Positions 7,887 to 14,838 of a stretch of 20,443 nt of DNA are shown here, in pieces. Position 1 is the stretch's first letter. Every line of letters starts with the position of its first letter. The translations under genes were made by a program, and so were the position numbers. The stretch is from Planctomycetota bacterium (GTDB lineage: Bacteria; Planctomycetota; UBA11346): positions 1 through 20,443 of the forward strand of contig SLQH01000438.1 in the NCBI GenBank assembly GCA_007131555.1, in the 5' to 3' direction. Below the pieces are notes generated by a model. It made no database searches and was not told the DNA's origin. It saw only the letters and a list, made by a program, of their open reading frames with translations.

Positions 7887-8854
7887 ACGGCTTCACCCGC
7901 ACCCTGTTCATCGGCCTGGGCGTCCTGTCGATCCTGGCCGTGACCTTTGCCGTCACCCTGTTCGTCCTGTTCATGACCAGTGACGATGCCCGCAGTCGCC
8001 TGCGCAACATGGTCATCTCCGCAGAAGAGCGCCGGGCTCTACAGACCTGGCGGCAGCGTGAAGATGAAGCGCCGCTGCTGCCGGCCCGACGGGATGCCCA
8101 GGGTTATGAGGCAGCCCTCAATGAAATTGCCCAACGGATCAATGAGACCAGGGTCCGCGAGATGGTCGAACAGCTGTCGCAACGCGAAGCCGCGCTTGAA
8201 GAACGGTCCCGCTATATCGATCAGCGCGAGGCCGAACTACGTCTGGCCCAGGGCGATCTGCTGCGCCTGCAACGGCAGCTGGAAACCCTGCGTCGGGAGC
8301 TCCGTGATACCCGACACGAGCTTGACCGACGTCAACAGGACTTCGCCGCAGTGCAACTCGACAATCACCGCCAGATCCAGGTACTCAGCGATGTCGAACG
8401 GGCCAGGGCCAGGGAAATGGCCGAGACCTACGCCATGATGCGCAATCCCTGGCAACAGTTGCGGCAACTCGCACCCCGCGACATCGCCCGCTTCCTGGCC
8501 CTGATGGAACCCAAGCGGGCGGCCCGCATCCTCGACATGGCCGTGGCCGATGTCGAAATGCCGGGCGTGTCGACCCGTATCCATGGCGCCATGCTGGCCC
8601 TCGACCTGGATGGCACCAGCGGTGACCAGACCCGACGACTGGCATCGCTGTACAATCTCATGCGACCGGCCCAGACCCTGCCCTTCCTGGCCACCAGCGA
8701 ACCCGATGAGGTCGCCCGCATCATGGCCGCCATGGAGGCTCGTCCCCGGGCCGCCTTGCAAGAGGCCCTGCACAGTGATGACCCGGAGCGGGCCGTCGCC
8801 GTAGCCCGGGCCATGGATCGCATCAATCCTGAGCGGGCCGGAGCACAGCCATGA
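7883..8854 (+). CDS. FlbB/MotE-like membrane-anchored flagellar scaffold
   Basis: A 323-residue protein with one N-terminal membrane helix (residues about 8-31), a long charged coiled coil (about 95-180), and a C-terminal region (about 183-310) resembling the MgtE N-terminal/MotE fold of repeated short helices (APRDIARFLALMEPKRAARI, then a second LPFLATSEPDEVARIMAAM unit). This architecture matches spirochaetal FlbB and MotE-type proteins, known to act in the periplasm as scaffolds or chaperones for stator or collar assembly. It is flanked by fliJ (ATGA overlap) and flbD (ATGA overlap), like FlbB genes in spirochaete operons. It is longer than FlbB or MotE usually are. Specific function is inferred, not shown. 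Confidence 0.7.
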   Translation: MNGFTRTLFIGLGVLSILAVTFAVTLFVLFMTSDDARSRLRNMVISAEERRALQTWRQREDEAPLLPARRDAQGYEAALNEIAQRINETRVREMVEQLSQREAALEERSRYIDQREAELRLAQGDLLRLQRQLETLRRELRDTRHELDRRQQDFAAVQLDNHRQIQVLSDVERARAREMAETYAMMRNPWQQLRQLAPRDIARFLALMEPKRAARILDMAVADVEMPGVSTRIHGAMLALDLDGTSGDQTRRLASLYNLMRPAQTLPFLATSEPDEVARIMAAMEARPRAALQEALHSDDPERAVAVARAMDRINPERAGAQP

Positions 8855-9057
8855 TCGCTGTCACCAAGCTCAACCAGGAGGAACTGGTCATCAATGCCCG
8901 CCAGATCGAAAGTGTCGAGTCCTGTCCCGACACCCGCATCACCCTGATCAATGGCAAGCAGCTCTACGTGCGCGAGAGTCCCGATGAGATCATAAACAGG
9001 GTCTGGGTCTGGCTGCGCAGCATCGCCACCAGCCTGCCCGGCGACGAGGAGGATTGA
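8851..9057 (+). CDS. flbD: FlbD/SwrD-family flagellar protein
   Basis: A 68-residue cytoplasmic protein of the FlbD (SwrD) family, found almost always just before motA in spirochaetes, firmicutes and related operons. The family pattern is clear: MIAVTKLNQEELVINARQIE, then PDTRITLINGKQLYVRES and a short C-terminal helix DEIINRVWVWLRSI. In Bacillus the homologue SwrD raises motor torque, so a stator-related role is plausible here. It is unrelated to the Caulobacter transcription factor also called FlbD. It starts in an ATGA overlap with the preceding gene, and motA begins four bases after its stop. Confidence 0.92.
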   Translation: MIAVTKLNQEELVINARQIESVESCPDTRITLINGKQLYVRESPDEIINRVWVWLRSIATSLPGDEED

Positions 9058-9061
9058 GGCC

Positions 9062-9829
9062 ATGGATCCGGCAACCCTCGGCGGCCTGCTGCTTGGTGTC
9101 ACCCTGCTGCTGCTCGGCATCGGCCCGGCCAATCTCGAATACTTCATCGACCCTGGTTCGATGGTGATCGTACTCGGCGGCACCGTGGCCGCCCTGCTGA
9201 TCAACTACCCGCTCAAGAGCGTCCTGGCGATGATCGGGGTGATCAAGAACACCTTCAGCTTCACCTCCACCGACCTCAACGAGGTTATCGAACGGATGGT
9301 CGAGTTCGCTTCCATCGCCCGCCGCGATGGCCTGCTGGCCCTAGAGGAACGCCTTGGAGAATTGCAGGACCCCTTCCTGCTGCGTGGCATCCAGATGATC
9401 ATCGACGGCGTGGCTCCGGAAAGCGTGCGCGCCATCCTGGAGATCGAACTGCAGCAGATGGCCAGCCGCCACAGCTACGGCAAGGGCATCATTGACAGTG
9501 CCGGCGCCCTGTGCCCGGCCTTCGGCATGATCGGCACCCTGATCGGCCTGATCCTGATGCTCCAGAACCTTGATGATCCCAGCGCCCTGGGCCCCGGCAT
9601 GGCCATCGCCCTGATCACCACCTTCTACGGGGCAGTCACCGCCAATCTGGTGTTCATCCCCCTGTCCGGCAAGCTGGGAGCCCGTAATACCGAGGAGGTA
9701 CTGTCGCGCCAAGTGATGGTGGAAGGCGTGCTGGCCATCCAGTCGGGCGAGAATCCCAACGTCATCCGCGAACGTCTCAAGGGCTTCCTGCCCCCGGCTG
9801 ACCGCCCGGCACCGGAGGACAAGGGATAA
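9062..9829 (+). CDS. motA: Flagellar stator subunit MotA (PomA/MotP-like)
   Basis: MotA forms the pentameric ring around the MotB pair and pushes on FliG when ions flow. The 255-residue protein has four membrane segments: about 5-25 and 31-49 at the N terminus, then about 147-170 and 178-200. Between them is the cytoplasmic loop with the conserved ARRDGLLALEE. The functionally important prolines are present at 152 (CPAFGMIGT) and 200 (VFIPLSGKL). Thr159 and Thr186/187 (GTLIGL and ITTFYGA) match sodium-type PomA/MotP rather than proton-type E. coli MotA, hinting at Na+ coupling. GAGGAGG inside the end of flbD is the ribosome site. It is the only motA in the window. Confidence 0.96.
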   Translation: MDPATLGGLLLGVTLLLLGIGPANLEYFIDPGSMVIVLGGTVAALLINYPLKSVLAMIGVIKNTFSFTSTDLNEVIERMVEFASIARRDGLLALEERLGELQDPFLLRGIQMIIDGVAPESVRAILEIELQQMASRHSYGKGIIDSAGALCPAFGMIGTLIGLILMLQNLDDPSALGPGMAIALITTFYGAVTANLVFIPLSGKLGARNTEEVLSRQVMVEGVLAIQSGENPNVIRERLKGFLPPADRPAPEDKG

Positions 9830-9832
9830 GTC

Positions 9833-10561
9833 ATGGCCATTGAAGAAGAGGATAATGGCGGCCCGGAGACTCCGGAATGGATCGTCACCTTCACCGACTT
9901 GATGTCGTTGTTGCTGACCTTCTTCATCCTCCTGTTGACCTTCTCAACCCCCCAGGTCGAACGCCTCTTCGAACTGCGAGGCAGCATCCGTGACACCTTT
10001 GGCATCTTCCGTGGACCACGCGATGACCGCGACAGCGTCACCCCGCCCAGCCCCATCCGTCAGGGCCGCGAGCATCGCAACCCCAACGCTCCGGCGGTAC
10101 CGCCGCGCTTCCTGCCCCTGGAGGAACGCGATCCCAACGAAACCCTGATGCGCCTGCGCGACCAGAGCGGCGAGGCCATCATCTGGGAGCGCATCAACGA
10201 GGGCTATCGCATCTTCATCCGAGACGCCGTGCTCTTTGCGCCGGGCGAAGAAAGCATGTCCAGCGACTCCTTCTCGCGCCTGGCCCGGGTCGCCAGGGCC
10301 CTGGAACACATGCCGCACCGCTTGGTGGTGGTGGCCGATGTCGGCACCGATGAGCGCTCCCTGCTTGAACGCCGACGCGTCGATCCGATGGACCTCGCGA
10401 TCCGCCGAGCCGTGGCCCTGAGCACCCGTCTAGTGCGAGAACACGGCGTCAACCCGGCCCGTCTGGCGGTAGCCGGCTACGGCCCGGATGACAGCACGGT
10501 CCAGGCCCAGGGCCAGGCCTGGTTCATCATCACCGACGAACGTCGCTTCGGGAGGCCCTGA
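9833..10561 (+). CDS. motB: Flagellar stator subunit MotB
   Basis: MotB anchors the stator to peptidoglycan and carries the ion-binding aspartate. In this 242-residue protein the N-terminal plug/TM region reads WIVTFTDLMSLLLTFFILL, with the essential Asp at position 22, and resembles sodium-type PomB. The C-terminal part (about 110-235) is a divergent OmpA-type peptidoglycan-binding domain, with the late motif RRAVALSTRLVREHGVNPAR followed by VAGYGPDDS. ATG 9833 follows AAGGGATAAGTC and is three bases after the motA stop. The next gene is a second MotB-type protein, so the two may be alternative or partner subunits. Confidence 0.93.
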   Translation: MAIEEEDNGGPETPEWIVTFTDLMSLLLTFFILLLTFSTPQVERLFELRGSIRDTFGIFRGPRDDRDSVTPPSPIRQGREHRNPNAPAVPPRFLPLEERDPNETLMRLRDQSGEAIIWERINEGYRIFIRDAVLFAPGEESMSSDSFSRLARVARALEHMPHRLVVVADVGTDERSLLERRRVDPMDLAIRRAVALSTRLVREHGVNPARLAVAGYGPDDSTVQAQGQAWFIITDERRFGRP

Positions 10562-10563
10562 CC

Positions 10564-11301
10564 ATGGACCTGCCCAAGGAAGAGAAACGCGGCGTACCAG
10601 CCTACATGGTCAGCTTCGGTGACATGATCACCCTCCTGCTGACCTTCTTCATCCTCCTGGTGGCCATGGCCGACACCCAGGACGCCGGCCTGGTCGGCGT
10701 GGGGCGTGGACCGCTGATCCCGCATATCAATGCCAAGGGTCAACCCGGCATCATGCACGGTCGTCTTCATCACGATCGACTCGACTACAAGCGTGATCTG
10801 TGGTGGATCCCCAGCCAGGAAGGCTCTCCCGACCAGTTGGAACAGGTCACCGAACGCCTGCGCGAAGAGTTGCAGGTTCGATTCAAGCCCCAGGAAGCCC
10901 AATTGTCATATCAGCGCGATCGCATCGCCTTGCGCCTGCCGATCCGCGTCCATCATCTCGATGGCCATACCGAGTTGCATGCTGATGCCAGGGCCATGCT
11001 GACCATCGTCGCTGAAGCCATGCGCGGACAACCGGAACGGCGTGTGCGTATCAGTGGTGATGTGCCCGCCGGCAGCGGTCTGGGCATGGAATTGTTGGAA
11101 AGCGCGACACAAGGACGTCTGGTGTTCAACGAGCTGGTCTGGCAAGGGGTCGGTCGACAACGCATCAGCCTGTGGGGCTGGGGCGCAACCAGGCCCAAAC
11201 TGCCCTCGACCCCCCGCGACCCCCAGAATCTCGGGGTCACCATTGAAGTCATGGAGGCTCCAGCAGCCCAGCATGACAGGAGGCAGGATCATGCCCGATG
11301 A
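10564..11301 (+). CDS. motB: Second MotB-type stator subunit (OmpA-domain paralogue)
   Basis: A 245-residue protein with the same plan as the gene before it: a short cytoplasmic tail, one membrane helix with VSFGDMITLLLTFFILLVAM carrying the ion-site Asp at residue 20, and a periplasmic OmpA/MotB-like domain (about 120-240). That domain contains VHHLDGHTELHADARAML, then SATQGRLVFNELVWQGV and ISLWGWGATRPKLP. Outside the membrane helix it is quite different from the first MotB, so this is an old duplication rather than a recent repeat. It starts two bases after the motB stop, after GGGAGG, and its end overlaps fliL by 11 bases. It could pair with the single MotA as an alternative or heterodimeric partner. 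Confidence 0.88.
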   Translation: MDLPKEEKRGVPAYMVSFGDMITLLLTFFILLVAMADTQDAGLVGVGRGPLIPHINAKGQPGIMHGRLHHDRLDYKRDLWWIPSQEGSPDQLEQVTERLREELQVRFKPQEAQLSYQRDRIALRLPIRVHHLDGHTELHADARAMLTIVAEAMRGQPERRVRISGDVPAGSGLGMELLESATQGRLVFNELVWQGVGRQRISLWGWGATRPKLPSTPRDPQNLGVTIEVMEAPAAQHDRRQDHAR

Positions 11302-11824
11302 CGAACAGGACCTCGCTCCCGAGCCGAGCGAGAACAAGCGCTCTTCGATGGGACCTTTGCTGGCCCTGGTGGTCCTGGTGCTGTTGACCAGCGGCCTGGC
11401 GGCGGTGGTCTGGAGCCTGTGGAGCGATGAGGATGAGACTGAGCGCAGCGACAGACCGCAGCAACGTACCCGGGCCGTCAACCTGCTGCGTGACTTCAAC
11501 GAGATCGACCTCGGATCGATCATGGCCAATGTCGGCAACGAACAGGGCCTGCGCTACTGCAAGGTCAACGTCGAATTGTGGATCCCCCGCGAACACTTCG
11601 ACAAGGTCAACGACGTTCGGGTCCGCAACATCATGCTGGCCGCCCTGGAAGAGCGCCTGCACTCCTTCAACATGAGTGAACTGGCCGGCGAGTTCATCCA
11701 CACCCGTCTGCGATCCACCTTTGAGGAGGTGCTCAACAACACCCTGCGTTCGGTGTTCATGACCGAAAACCAGGACATCACCTATATTGAAAAGGTGGTC
11801 CTGACCAACCTGCTGGTGCAATAG
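11291..11824 (+). CDS. fliL: Flagellar basal body-associated protein FliL
   Basis: FliL is a single-pass inner-membrane protein that surrounds stator units and stabilises them under load. The 177-residue product has a short acidic cytoplasmic tail, a membrane helix at about 21-43, a charged linker, and the stomatin-like periplasmic FliL domain. That domain includes YCKVNVELWIPREHFDK, then VRNIMLAALEERLHSF, and ends ITYIEKVVLTNLLVQ as FliL proteins do. The frame is open back to 11042, but ATG 11291 has a near-perfect AGGAGG seven bases upstream and gives the normal FliL length. It overlaps the second motB by 11 bases; fliM follows after nine. Confidence 0.92.
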   Translation: MPDDEQDLAPEPSENKRSSMGPLLALVVLVLLTSGLAAVVWSLWSDEDETERSDRPQQRTRAVNLLRDFNEIDLGSIMANVGNEQGLRYCKVNVELWIPREHFDKVNDVRVRNIMLAALEERLHSFNMSELAGEFIHTRLRSTFEEVLNNTLRSVFMTENQDITYIEKVVLTNLLVQ

Positions 11825-11833
11825 GAGACCAGG

Positions 11834-12868
11834 ATGGAAGACATCCTGTCGGAGGAGGAGCTCAGCGCCCTGCTTGATGCCGTCGAGCAGGATCCGTCAG
11901 CGGCGATGCAGCCGCAACGGGTCGTGGACTATGACTTCGCCCGCCCCGACAAGCTCAACCCGGACCAGATCCGCTCCTTGCAGCGGATGCACGAGTCCAT
12001 CGCCCAGGACTGCGAGTTCCATCTCGCCCGCCTCCTGCAGGCCAGCGTTGAAGTGTCGCTGGTCAGCCTCGGCCAGTTGAGTTTCGACGTCTTCCATGCT
12101 TCATTGTCCAACCCCACCGCCCTGCTGGTCATGACCATGTCGGACATGCCGGAACGCTGCATCCTCACCGTCGACTCCAAGCTGGCCTTCAGCCTGATCG
12201 ACCGCATGCTGGGCGGCAAGGGCCGGGCCTTGGATCGACCGCGAGGTCTGACCGTGGTCGAGGAAAACCTGCTCGACAATGTCACCGACCGCTTCATCGA
12301 TCTGATCGGCGCTGCCTGGAGCCGTCTGCAGCCGGTGGCGTTCGAGGTCGTTGAGCGCGAATCCGATCCGCAGTTCGCCCAGGTCATCCCCGCCGGTGAA
12401 ATGGTCCTGGTCGCGACCTTCAGCATCCAGGGACCTGATGAGATGGAACCGGGCGAGATCTGCCTGGCGATCCCCTTCATCAATCTTGAAAATGCGGTCA
12501 ACAAACTGTCCTCGCAGACCCGCTTTGCCCAGCTCGATCAACGCCAGACCCCCGAACAACGGGCTCACATCGATCGTGTAGTGGCCAATACCCAGATTCC
12601 CCTGAACATCACCCTGGGCAGTGCCACCCTGACCATCAATGAGATCCTGGCCATGCAGAAGGGCGATGTCATCGTCCTCGACCAGCCGGTGCAACAGCCC
12701 CTCGCCGGACGTCTCGGCAATCTCTACAAACTCACCGGACGACCAGGACGCAGTGGACGCAAGTTGGGGTTCCTGGTGGAAGAACTGCTGCCCCGTGGCC
12801 CCCTGCCCGAAGTAGTGCCCAGCGACGCCAGCCCTGCGCAGGCGCGAAAGGAAGCCTCCCATGAATGA
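11834..12868 (+). CDS. fliM: Flagellar motor switch protein FliM
   Basis: FliM is the C-ring protein that binds phosphorylated CheY and switches rotation. The 344-residue protein has the N-terminal CheY-binding peptide (ILSEEELSALLDAV, residues 4-17). A CheC-like middle domain follows with IDRMLGGKGRALDRPRGLT and the VVEENLLDNVTDRFID segment. The C-terminal SpoA domain lies at about 255-317 (LGSATLTINEILAMQKGDVI). Presence of the CheY peptide implies chemotactic control of the motor. ATG follows AGGAGACCAGG, a good ribosome site. The last eight bases overlap fliN. Confidence 0.97.
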   Translation: MEDILSEEELSALLDAVEQDPSAAMQPQRVVDYDFARPDKLNPDQIRSLQRMHESIAQDCEFHLARLLQASVEVSLVSLGQLSFDVFHASLSNPTALLVMTMSDMPERCILTVDSKLAFSLIDRMLGGKGRALDRPRGLTVVEENLLDNVTDRFIDLIGAAWSRLQPVAFEVVERESDPQFAQVIPAGEMVLVATFSIQGPDEMEPGEICLAIPFINLENAVNKLSSQTRFAQLDQRQTPEQRAHIDRVVANTQIPLNITLGSATLTINEILAMQKGDVIVLDQPVQQPLAGRLGNLYKLTGRPGRSGRKLGFLVEELLPRGPLPEVVPSDASPAQARKEASHE

Positions 12869-13268
12869 TGCCGCCGACAACGATGAGAGTCAGAACGATG
12901 CCGAGGCCGCCGTACAGGATGACAACGGCAACAATGACGAGCAGATCCAAGCGGCCGAGTTTCCGGATCTGAGCGGAGCCGGCGGCAGCGATGGAGCCGT
13001 GCCTGACCTCGACATGATCAAGGACATCGAGGTCACCTTGCGGGTGGAATTGGGCCGCACCTCGATGCTCATCGAGGAAGTCCTCCAGCTCACCCCCGGC
13101 AAGGTCATTGAACTCGACAAACTGGCCGGTGAGGCCTTGGACATCCTCATCAACGACAAGCTCATGGCCCGGGGCGAGGTGGTGGTGGTCGATGACCGCT
13201 TCGGCATCCGCGTCACCTCGATCGTCGATCCCCGATCGCGGATTGCCGCCATGGGTTCTGGCGAGTAG
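12861..13268 (+). CDS. fliN: Flagellar motor switch protein FliN
   Basis: FliN is the small SpoA-fold protein at the base of the C ring that works with FliM in switching and docks FliH. The 135-residue product has an acidic, Asn/Asp-rich disordered N-terminal 50 residues, then the SpoA domain at about 55-122 (VTLRVELGRTSMLIEEVLQL, then PGKVIELDKLAGE and GEVVVVDDRFGIRV). It lacks the CheC-like phosphatase domain of FliY, so it is a true FliN. ATG 12861 overlaps fliM by eight bases and follows AAAGGAAG. It is the last gene of the flagellar run; about 400 bases without a gene follow. Confidence 0.96.
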   Translation: MNDAADNDESQNDAEAAVQDDNGNNDEQIQAAEFPDLSGAGGSDGAVPDLDMIKDIEVTLRVELGRTSMLIEEVLQLTPGKVIELDKLAGEALDILINDKLMARGEVVVVDDRFGIRVTSIVDPRSRIAAMGSGE

Positions 13269-13276
13269 CGGTTCCC

Positions 13277-13480
13277 GGATTCTGTAAGGGAATAGCGCCC
13301 GAGCATGGCGCAGCGTGTTTTCGACCCCGGACTCGCCAGCAACCACCGCCTATCACAAAGCCATCGCGGGGCGCTGGGGCTTGACCACGTCTGGGATATT
13401 TCAGGCGTTTCGTGTGCTGATGCAGGGTCATCCAAAGGGCCAAGCCAAGCAGCGCGTCAATCTATCCCTTACAGGCTCCT
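13277..13480. repeat. Intergenic repeat, copy 2: about 204-bp element with imperfect terminal inverted repeats
   Basis: This lies in the 399-nt gene-free stretch between fliN and the prepilin peptidase gene. The left end (13277-13295, GGATTCTGTAAGGGAATAG) is the inverse of the right end (13462-13480, CTATCCCTTACAGGCTCCT), allowing one indel and a few mismatches. The right arm (13434-13480) and an internal block (13318-13361, reverse strand) recur at 91-177, after rnd. No open frame in it resembles a transposase. The size, inverted ends and placement just downstream of genes fit a MITE-like or other non-autonomous repeat, or a degraded insertion sequence. Target-site duplications are not obvious. 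Apart from the hairpins at 13500-13526, I see nothing else in 13481-13667. Confidence 0.55.
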
Positions 13481-13499
13481 TGCCAGCCAAGTGATATCC

Positions 13500-13526
13500 G
13501 AGGGGCCTGCCCCTCAAAGCAGGGGC
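13500..13526 (+). terminator. Two mutually exclusive GC hairpins (possible terminator or attenuator)
   Basis: GAGGGG (13500-13505) pairs perfectly with CCCCTC (13510-13515) around a CCTG tetraloop. The same middle strand, GCCCCT (13509-13514), can instead pair with AGGGGC (13521-13526). The two stems cannot coexist. No T-run follows either stem on either strand, so this is not a canonical intrinsic terminator. It lies about 230 nt after fliN and 140 nt before the prepilin peptidase start, so it might end the flagellar transcript, attenuate the downstream gene, or be part of repeat-related DNA. Confidence 0.3.
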
Positions 13527-13667
13527 CCAGCGAAAACCGCCCCGCCTTGATTGCCGACGAACGCCAGCCATGATCATCCTGACGAGCAGCCGGAGCCCTG
13601 TGTTCAGCCACGATCATGGGGCCATGGACAGTACGCGCAGCGGCATGAGGGGCCTGGGCACAACGTC

Positions 13668-14822
13668 ATGATGATATTCTTGATTGCCTTCGTGTTCGGA
13701 GCCTTCATCGGCTCCTTCCTCAATGTCTGCATTTATCGCCTCCCCCGCAACCAAAGTGTCATCAGTCCGCCAAGCCGCTGTCAGGCCTGCGGCACCCGGC
13801 TGGCCTGGCATGACAATCTGCCGCTGATCGGCTGGCTGCTGCGCCGCGGTCGGTGCCGTTTTTGCGGCAGCCGTTTCTCGGCCCAGTACCTGCTGATGGA
13901 ACTGGCGGTGGCCACCATCACCGGCACCATCGCTTGGTGGATGATGGGACAGGCGCCACACTTGGCCCCGGTGCCAGGCGGGGCCGATGACGCCTTCTTC
14001 TGGCTACACCACGTCTTTCCTGCCGCCGCCCCGGTCCTCGGCACCGCCGCCGTGCTGGTGTTCGCCTGGTATGCCCTGGTGGCAGCGATGATCGATCTCA
14101 AGCACGAGATCATCCCTGATGAACTCACCGCACCGATGCAGGTGATGGCCCCCCTGCTGGCCCTGGTCACCCCGTTCGCGATGCGTCTGTCCGGTCATCC
14201 ACTGCCCTGGTTCCACAGTCCCAGCCTGTTCGGTGAACCGGTGTTCCATGCCGCTGCCGGCATCGCTCCGGTGTCAACGGTGGTCCTCATCACCCTGGCC
14301 TTGTTGGCCCTGAGCATCCCTGTGGCCCGCCGCATCTACGCCCGCTGTCCTGCCGATGAAGCCTGGAACGACAATGATCACCGGGCCTTTGCCATCGGCG
14401 TACTGTGGTTCATCGCCGCCACCCTGGTAGCCTACCTGCTGTGGTTGACCCTGGCCCTGGTATGCGATGGCAAGGCTTCGGTGGGCGGCCGGCTGGCGAC
14501 CGTGCATGGCGCCCAGATCCTCTTCGGAGCCCTGGCCGGCTGGAGCGGCCTGTATCTGGTCGGGCTGATCGGCACCCTGGTGTTGCGCCGCAACGCCATG
14601 GGTTTTGGCGATGTCAAGTTCCTGGCCCCGTTGGGAGCAGTGCTGGGGCCGACCGGCGTCCTCTATGCCTTCCTCGGGGCCTCGATGGTGGCCACCATTG
14701 TCGGCGTCCCCTGTTATCTGTGGGGCCGTTCTCCGCGTATCCGTTTCGGGCCCTTCCTGGCCCTGGGCACGGTTCTGGCGCTGGTACTGGGTCCCTGGCT
14801 CGATCAGCTGCTGTGGCGGTGA
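13668..14822 (+). CDS. pilD: Type IV prepilin peptidase (leader peptidase/N-methyltransferase), long variant
   Basis: An inner-membrane aspartyl protease that cleaves type IV pilin or type II secretion pseudopilin leaders and may methylate the new N terminus. The N-terminal domain has GSFLNVCIYRLP and two CxxC pairs (Cys38/41 and Cys63/66), as in bifunctional PilD proteins. The catalytic aspartates are Asp143 (AAMIDLKHEIIPDEL) and Asp315 (GFGDVKF). They are 172 residues apart, against about 65 in PilD, so roughly 100 extra residues with hydrophobic segments lie between them. At 384 residues it is longer than the usual 260-300. The frame is open from TTG 13551, but the membrane domain starts at ATG 13668 (ATG 13671 is also possible); no strong ribosome site is seen. 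No pilus genes are adjacent. It is convergent with nifU, 16 bases away. Confidence 0.88.
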   Translation: MMIFLIAFVFGAFIGSFLNVCIYRLPRNQSVISPPSRCQACGTRLAWHDNLPLIGWLLRRGRCRFCGSRFSAQYLLMELAVATITGTIAWWMMGQAPHLAPVPGGADDAFFWLHHVFPAAAPVLGTAAVLVFAWYALVAAMIDLKHEIIPDELTAPMQVMAPLLALVTPFAMRLSGHPLPWFHSPSLFGEPVFHAAAGIAPVSTVVLITLALLALSIPVARRIYARCPADEAWNDNDHRAFAIGVLWFIAATLVAYLLWLTLALVCDGKASVGGRLATVHGAQILFGALAGWSGLYLVGLIGTLVLRRNAMGFGDVKFLAPLGAVLGPTGVLYAFLGASMVATIVGVPCYLWGRSPRIRFGPFLALGTVLALVLGPWLDQLLWR

Positions 14823-14838
14823 TGGACCAGCCGGCGGC

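Noticed and set aside
11042..11290. An 83-residue N-terminal extension of FliL
   Set aside because: It would overlap the second motB by 260 bases. ATG 11291 has a strong AGGAGG and gives the standard FliL length and topology.
14823..14838. A terminator between the convergent prepilin peptidase and nifU genes
   Set aside because: Only 16 bases lie between the stops. The nearby AGCCG-G-CGGCT palindrome has a one-base centre and no T-run, so it cannot form a normal terminator loop.
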